The notes beneath the pieces were generated by a model, which was not told the origin of the DNA, did not search any database, and saw only the letters and a list, made by a program, of their open reading frames with translations. The position numbers were made by a program, and so were the translations under genes. A stretch of 64,000 bases of DNA from Margaritispora aquatica (Eukaryota; Ascomycota; Leotiomycetes; Helotiales; Discinellaceae): positions 62,001-126,000 of the forward strand of contig VJWN01000018.1 in the NCBI GenBank assembly GCA_007644065.1. The letters are read 5' to 3'. Below are positions 61,898 through 64,000 of this stretch, piece after piece; position 1 is the stretch's first letter, and the number at the start of each line of letters is the position of its first letter.

Positions 61898-62870
61898 TTT
61901 GGATGATTGTGTTTGGTTTCTTAGATTTGATTTAGAGCTTGTAGATGTTTTTCGTTGCAAGTAGAGAGTTGCAGTGGCCGATAATCTTATAACGGAGTAT
62001 GTTTGTCAGATCCGACAGCCTACTTGCAACCTAGAAAGAGGCATTATCAACCTCTGTCACGCAAAATGCTTGAATACCTGCTCCCCCCCAAAATGACGTA
62101 AATCCACCCCCTTCGCTTCGTGGTCGTAAGCGAGGAGACAGGGGCTCAGGGGTTGTCCATCTGAGAAGTGGGGTAGCATGATGTGGCTGGTGAGCTGGCC
62201 TTCCTCAGATGACGGGACACCCTTTGAAATTCAATGTGCATGTTGCACGAATATCCTGAAACCCTATGTGCATAAACGACGATCTTTCATGTGAGGTCAA
62301 GACTCGAGAACAGGTTTCCCGTGAGTTCATACTGCGATCTTACTCGTGCTGCGTTGTTTGGTAAGGCGCTGATGGATGTTGATGGGGTCAGATGGGCCAA
62401 GCACGAGGCGAATGCTCGGAACCTTGCAAGAGATCGTCATAAGAAGATGTGCATATTGGACTGGCCTTTCGGGGACGTGCTGCCAACTTTTGGCATGGGA
62501 GGTGGTAGCGAAGAGCAGGCAAGAGGCGTGGTGAGTGCCTTGGGGGCTGCTGGGTAGAGAGGAAGGTAGTGCTGCTTTTGGAGGATGAAGTGTTTAGTGA
62601 AATCCATCCATCGATTTACCACGTAAAAGCGCTGATAGGGTAAATAAGTAACCTAATAAATTTACTCAAATGCTGATAATTCTAGGTTGTGAAGTGGCTA
62701 GGAGTTTTGGGACGACCTTCGGAATGCCATGCTCGCTTGAATTTCAGTTGAGGTTGCACTACTCTTTCGCAGTATTGTCATGTTCAGTTAGACGCTGTGA
62801 TCTTCAGAAATGATTGAATCGCTGTTCAATGTAATAATGCTGTTTGCTCAGTCGAGACGATAAACTTGTA
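61898..62870. other. Intergenic stretch
   Basis: No supported gene; an 88-codon frame (62291-62557, plus) shows no family features. It holds the promoter of the 101-residue gene and the 3' side of the next one. Confidence 0.5.
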
Positions 62871-63001
62871 TCAATCTGTAACAATCTGTGCCAAAAGTCC
62901 CCAACCTGATCCCTCGATCTGCCAGAACTCCTCAATGATGTTTACACCCGCTAAATTCACAATCCCAAACTCCAAATGCTCAATCTCATCCCATCTCAGT
63001 A

Positions 63002-63753
63002 TCACATAATACAATCCCCCTTCATCATCCTGATCTCCTTCCTCGTTAACTCAACCTCCATAATCCTCTTCGTCAACGGGACCTTCTCATCCAACCCATC
63101 ATCATCACAATCGAAATACAGAGCCCAGACTCCTTCTTCCTCCTCAACCACTGTGAAGCCCTCCCAGCCCTCGAAGTTCAGCCGCCGGTCTATAGGTGTA
63201 ACATTCCAAGGCCCGACGCGATGCCCGATTGTGTCGACCTTCAGTCCGTACTTCACTTCGTATGTGTCCTTGTCAACGTATATCCAGTTCAGCTGCGGAG
63301 GATCGTCCGAGATTGTAGACACGTATCCTTCACCCCGTCGACCCCAAGGTTTATCCGGGTAGGGAAAGAAGTAGCCCGCGAAGAGGTGACCTTGGGCTTC
63401 GACGTTGTCATCGCCGTCGTCGGGAAGAAATTTGGATTTCGGATTGACATTTGTTACCCAGAGCTGTGTTGGGCGCGTTAGCGATGTGTTACTATGACAG
63501 GTTCATGCACCGAAGGATTGCAAGGGTGATAGAGAGAATGGAATTAGATGTGTACCTTGTTGTCTCTGAGAACGACCGTCCCACCATGAATATCACGACT
63601 CTTCCGTGATGGATCGTTGCAAGTCACCAAAATATTCGACTTTCGACTTCGATGCTTTTGTCTCGCGTTCTGCTTCTGACCCTGCTGTACCGCTTCCGTC
63701 GTCCCGATGATAGCAGGGCATGCCGCTATGGAAGTCAATATACCCAGGACCAT
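63002..63753 (-). CDS. Fungal protein of unknown function, C-terminus probably shortened by a frameshift
   Basis: Exons 63753-63556 and 63463-63002 (minus strand) join in phase 0 and give 219 residues. The start MVLGILTSIAACPAIIGTTE looks like a conserved N-terminal hydrophobic segment, followed by Gln/Lys/Arg and then ILVTCNDPSRKSRDIHGGTVV. The second exon carries GHLFAGYFFPYPDKPWG and LNWIYVDKDTYEVKYG. The frame ends with KGDCIM-stop; one base more in the G run (63018-63022) would continue it as LYYVILRWDEIEHLEFGI and on to 62871, about 55 further sensible codons. Either the protein is truncated in this strain or the run was miscounted. Function unknown. Confidence 0.75.
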
Positions 63754-64000
63754 TTTGATATCTTGCAATAGCTCTTGAAAAACTGAATGTAGACTTGAAA
63801 GATGCGCACAGTGGTGAATTTCAAATTGAAAAGTTGAGGAGAAAGAATATTCGAGACTTCAAACCTCGAGTGCACCTCTCGATCGCCATCCAGCCGTGCT
63901 GTAGAATTACATCATAGGATTATCACTTTGATGAGGGCGGGCTGACGAAACGAAGGGTAACACAGTCCCACACTGTGGACTCTGGGGAAGTGAATCGGAA

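Noticed and set aside
62291..62557. 88-codon plus-strand frame
   Set aside because: No family signature or splice continuation; too short to support alone.

Overview
This window is nuclear DNA of a filamentous ascomycete. Genes sit on both strands, are mostly interrupted by short introns (about 50-110 nt) of the fungal type (GTANGT-like donor, CTAAC/CTRAC branch point, AG acceptor), and are separated by 0.5-5 kb of gene-free DNA. The protein set (HMT1-type ABC transporter, Dap1/MAPR, Tma20, I78 inhibitor, DUF3659-like repeat proteins, small fungus-specific proteins) suggests Pezizomycotina, perhaps Leotiomycetes; the class is inference only. No rRNA, tRNA, CRISPR or prokaryotic feature was seen. 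All exon models were built by hand from reading frame and splice-site continuity.

Left part (1-21.8 kb): a decayed ~150-bp tandem repeat precedes a very large low-complexity protein gene of unknown function with an unusually long first intron (1385-6820). A 4-kb gene-free stretch follows, then a 10-exon vacuolar/heavy-metal type ABC half-transporter with a ~400-residue C-terminal tail (10967-15478). After 4.8 kb without a supported gene come two minus-strand genes: a Tma20/MCT-1 translation factor and an I78-family proteinase inhibitor.

Middle part (22-39 kb): a Ser/Thr-rich single-pass surface protein (23159-24226), a Cys-rich secreted pre-pro-protein (25440-26746), a Dap1-like heme protein (28994-29647, minus), a hotdog thioesterase gene carrying a stop codon and a frameshift (30397-30998, minus), a 651-residue coiled-coil-ended protein (33467-35747), and a BTB/POZ protein (37828-38617, minus).

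Right part (39-64 kb): an intact dynamin-superfamily GTPase (39731-42076, minus) borders an A+T-rich decay zone (about 42-49 kb) holding a 648-bp inverted-repeat element, a broken coding remnant and a multiply disrupted subtilase. Beyond it, two divergently transcribed genes (50344-54344 minus; 56216-58504 plus) both carry the same short 'VVDxxGKVIGH'-type repeat, once in the second and many times in the first. Then come an alpha/beta-hydrolase (59325-61268), a 101-residue conserved-looking small protein, and a 219-residue protein whose C-terminus appears shortened by a one-base slip in a G run.

The genes do not form one pathway; no biosynthetic or defence cluster is evident. The most distinctive features are the divergent repeat-protein pair, the decay zone, and the two or three broken genes.
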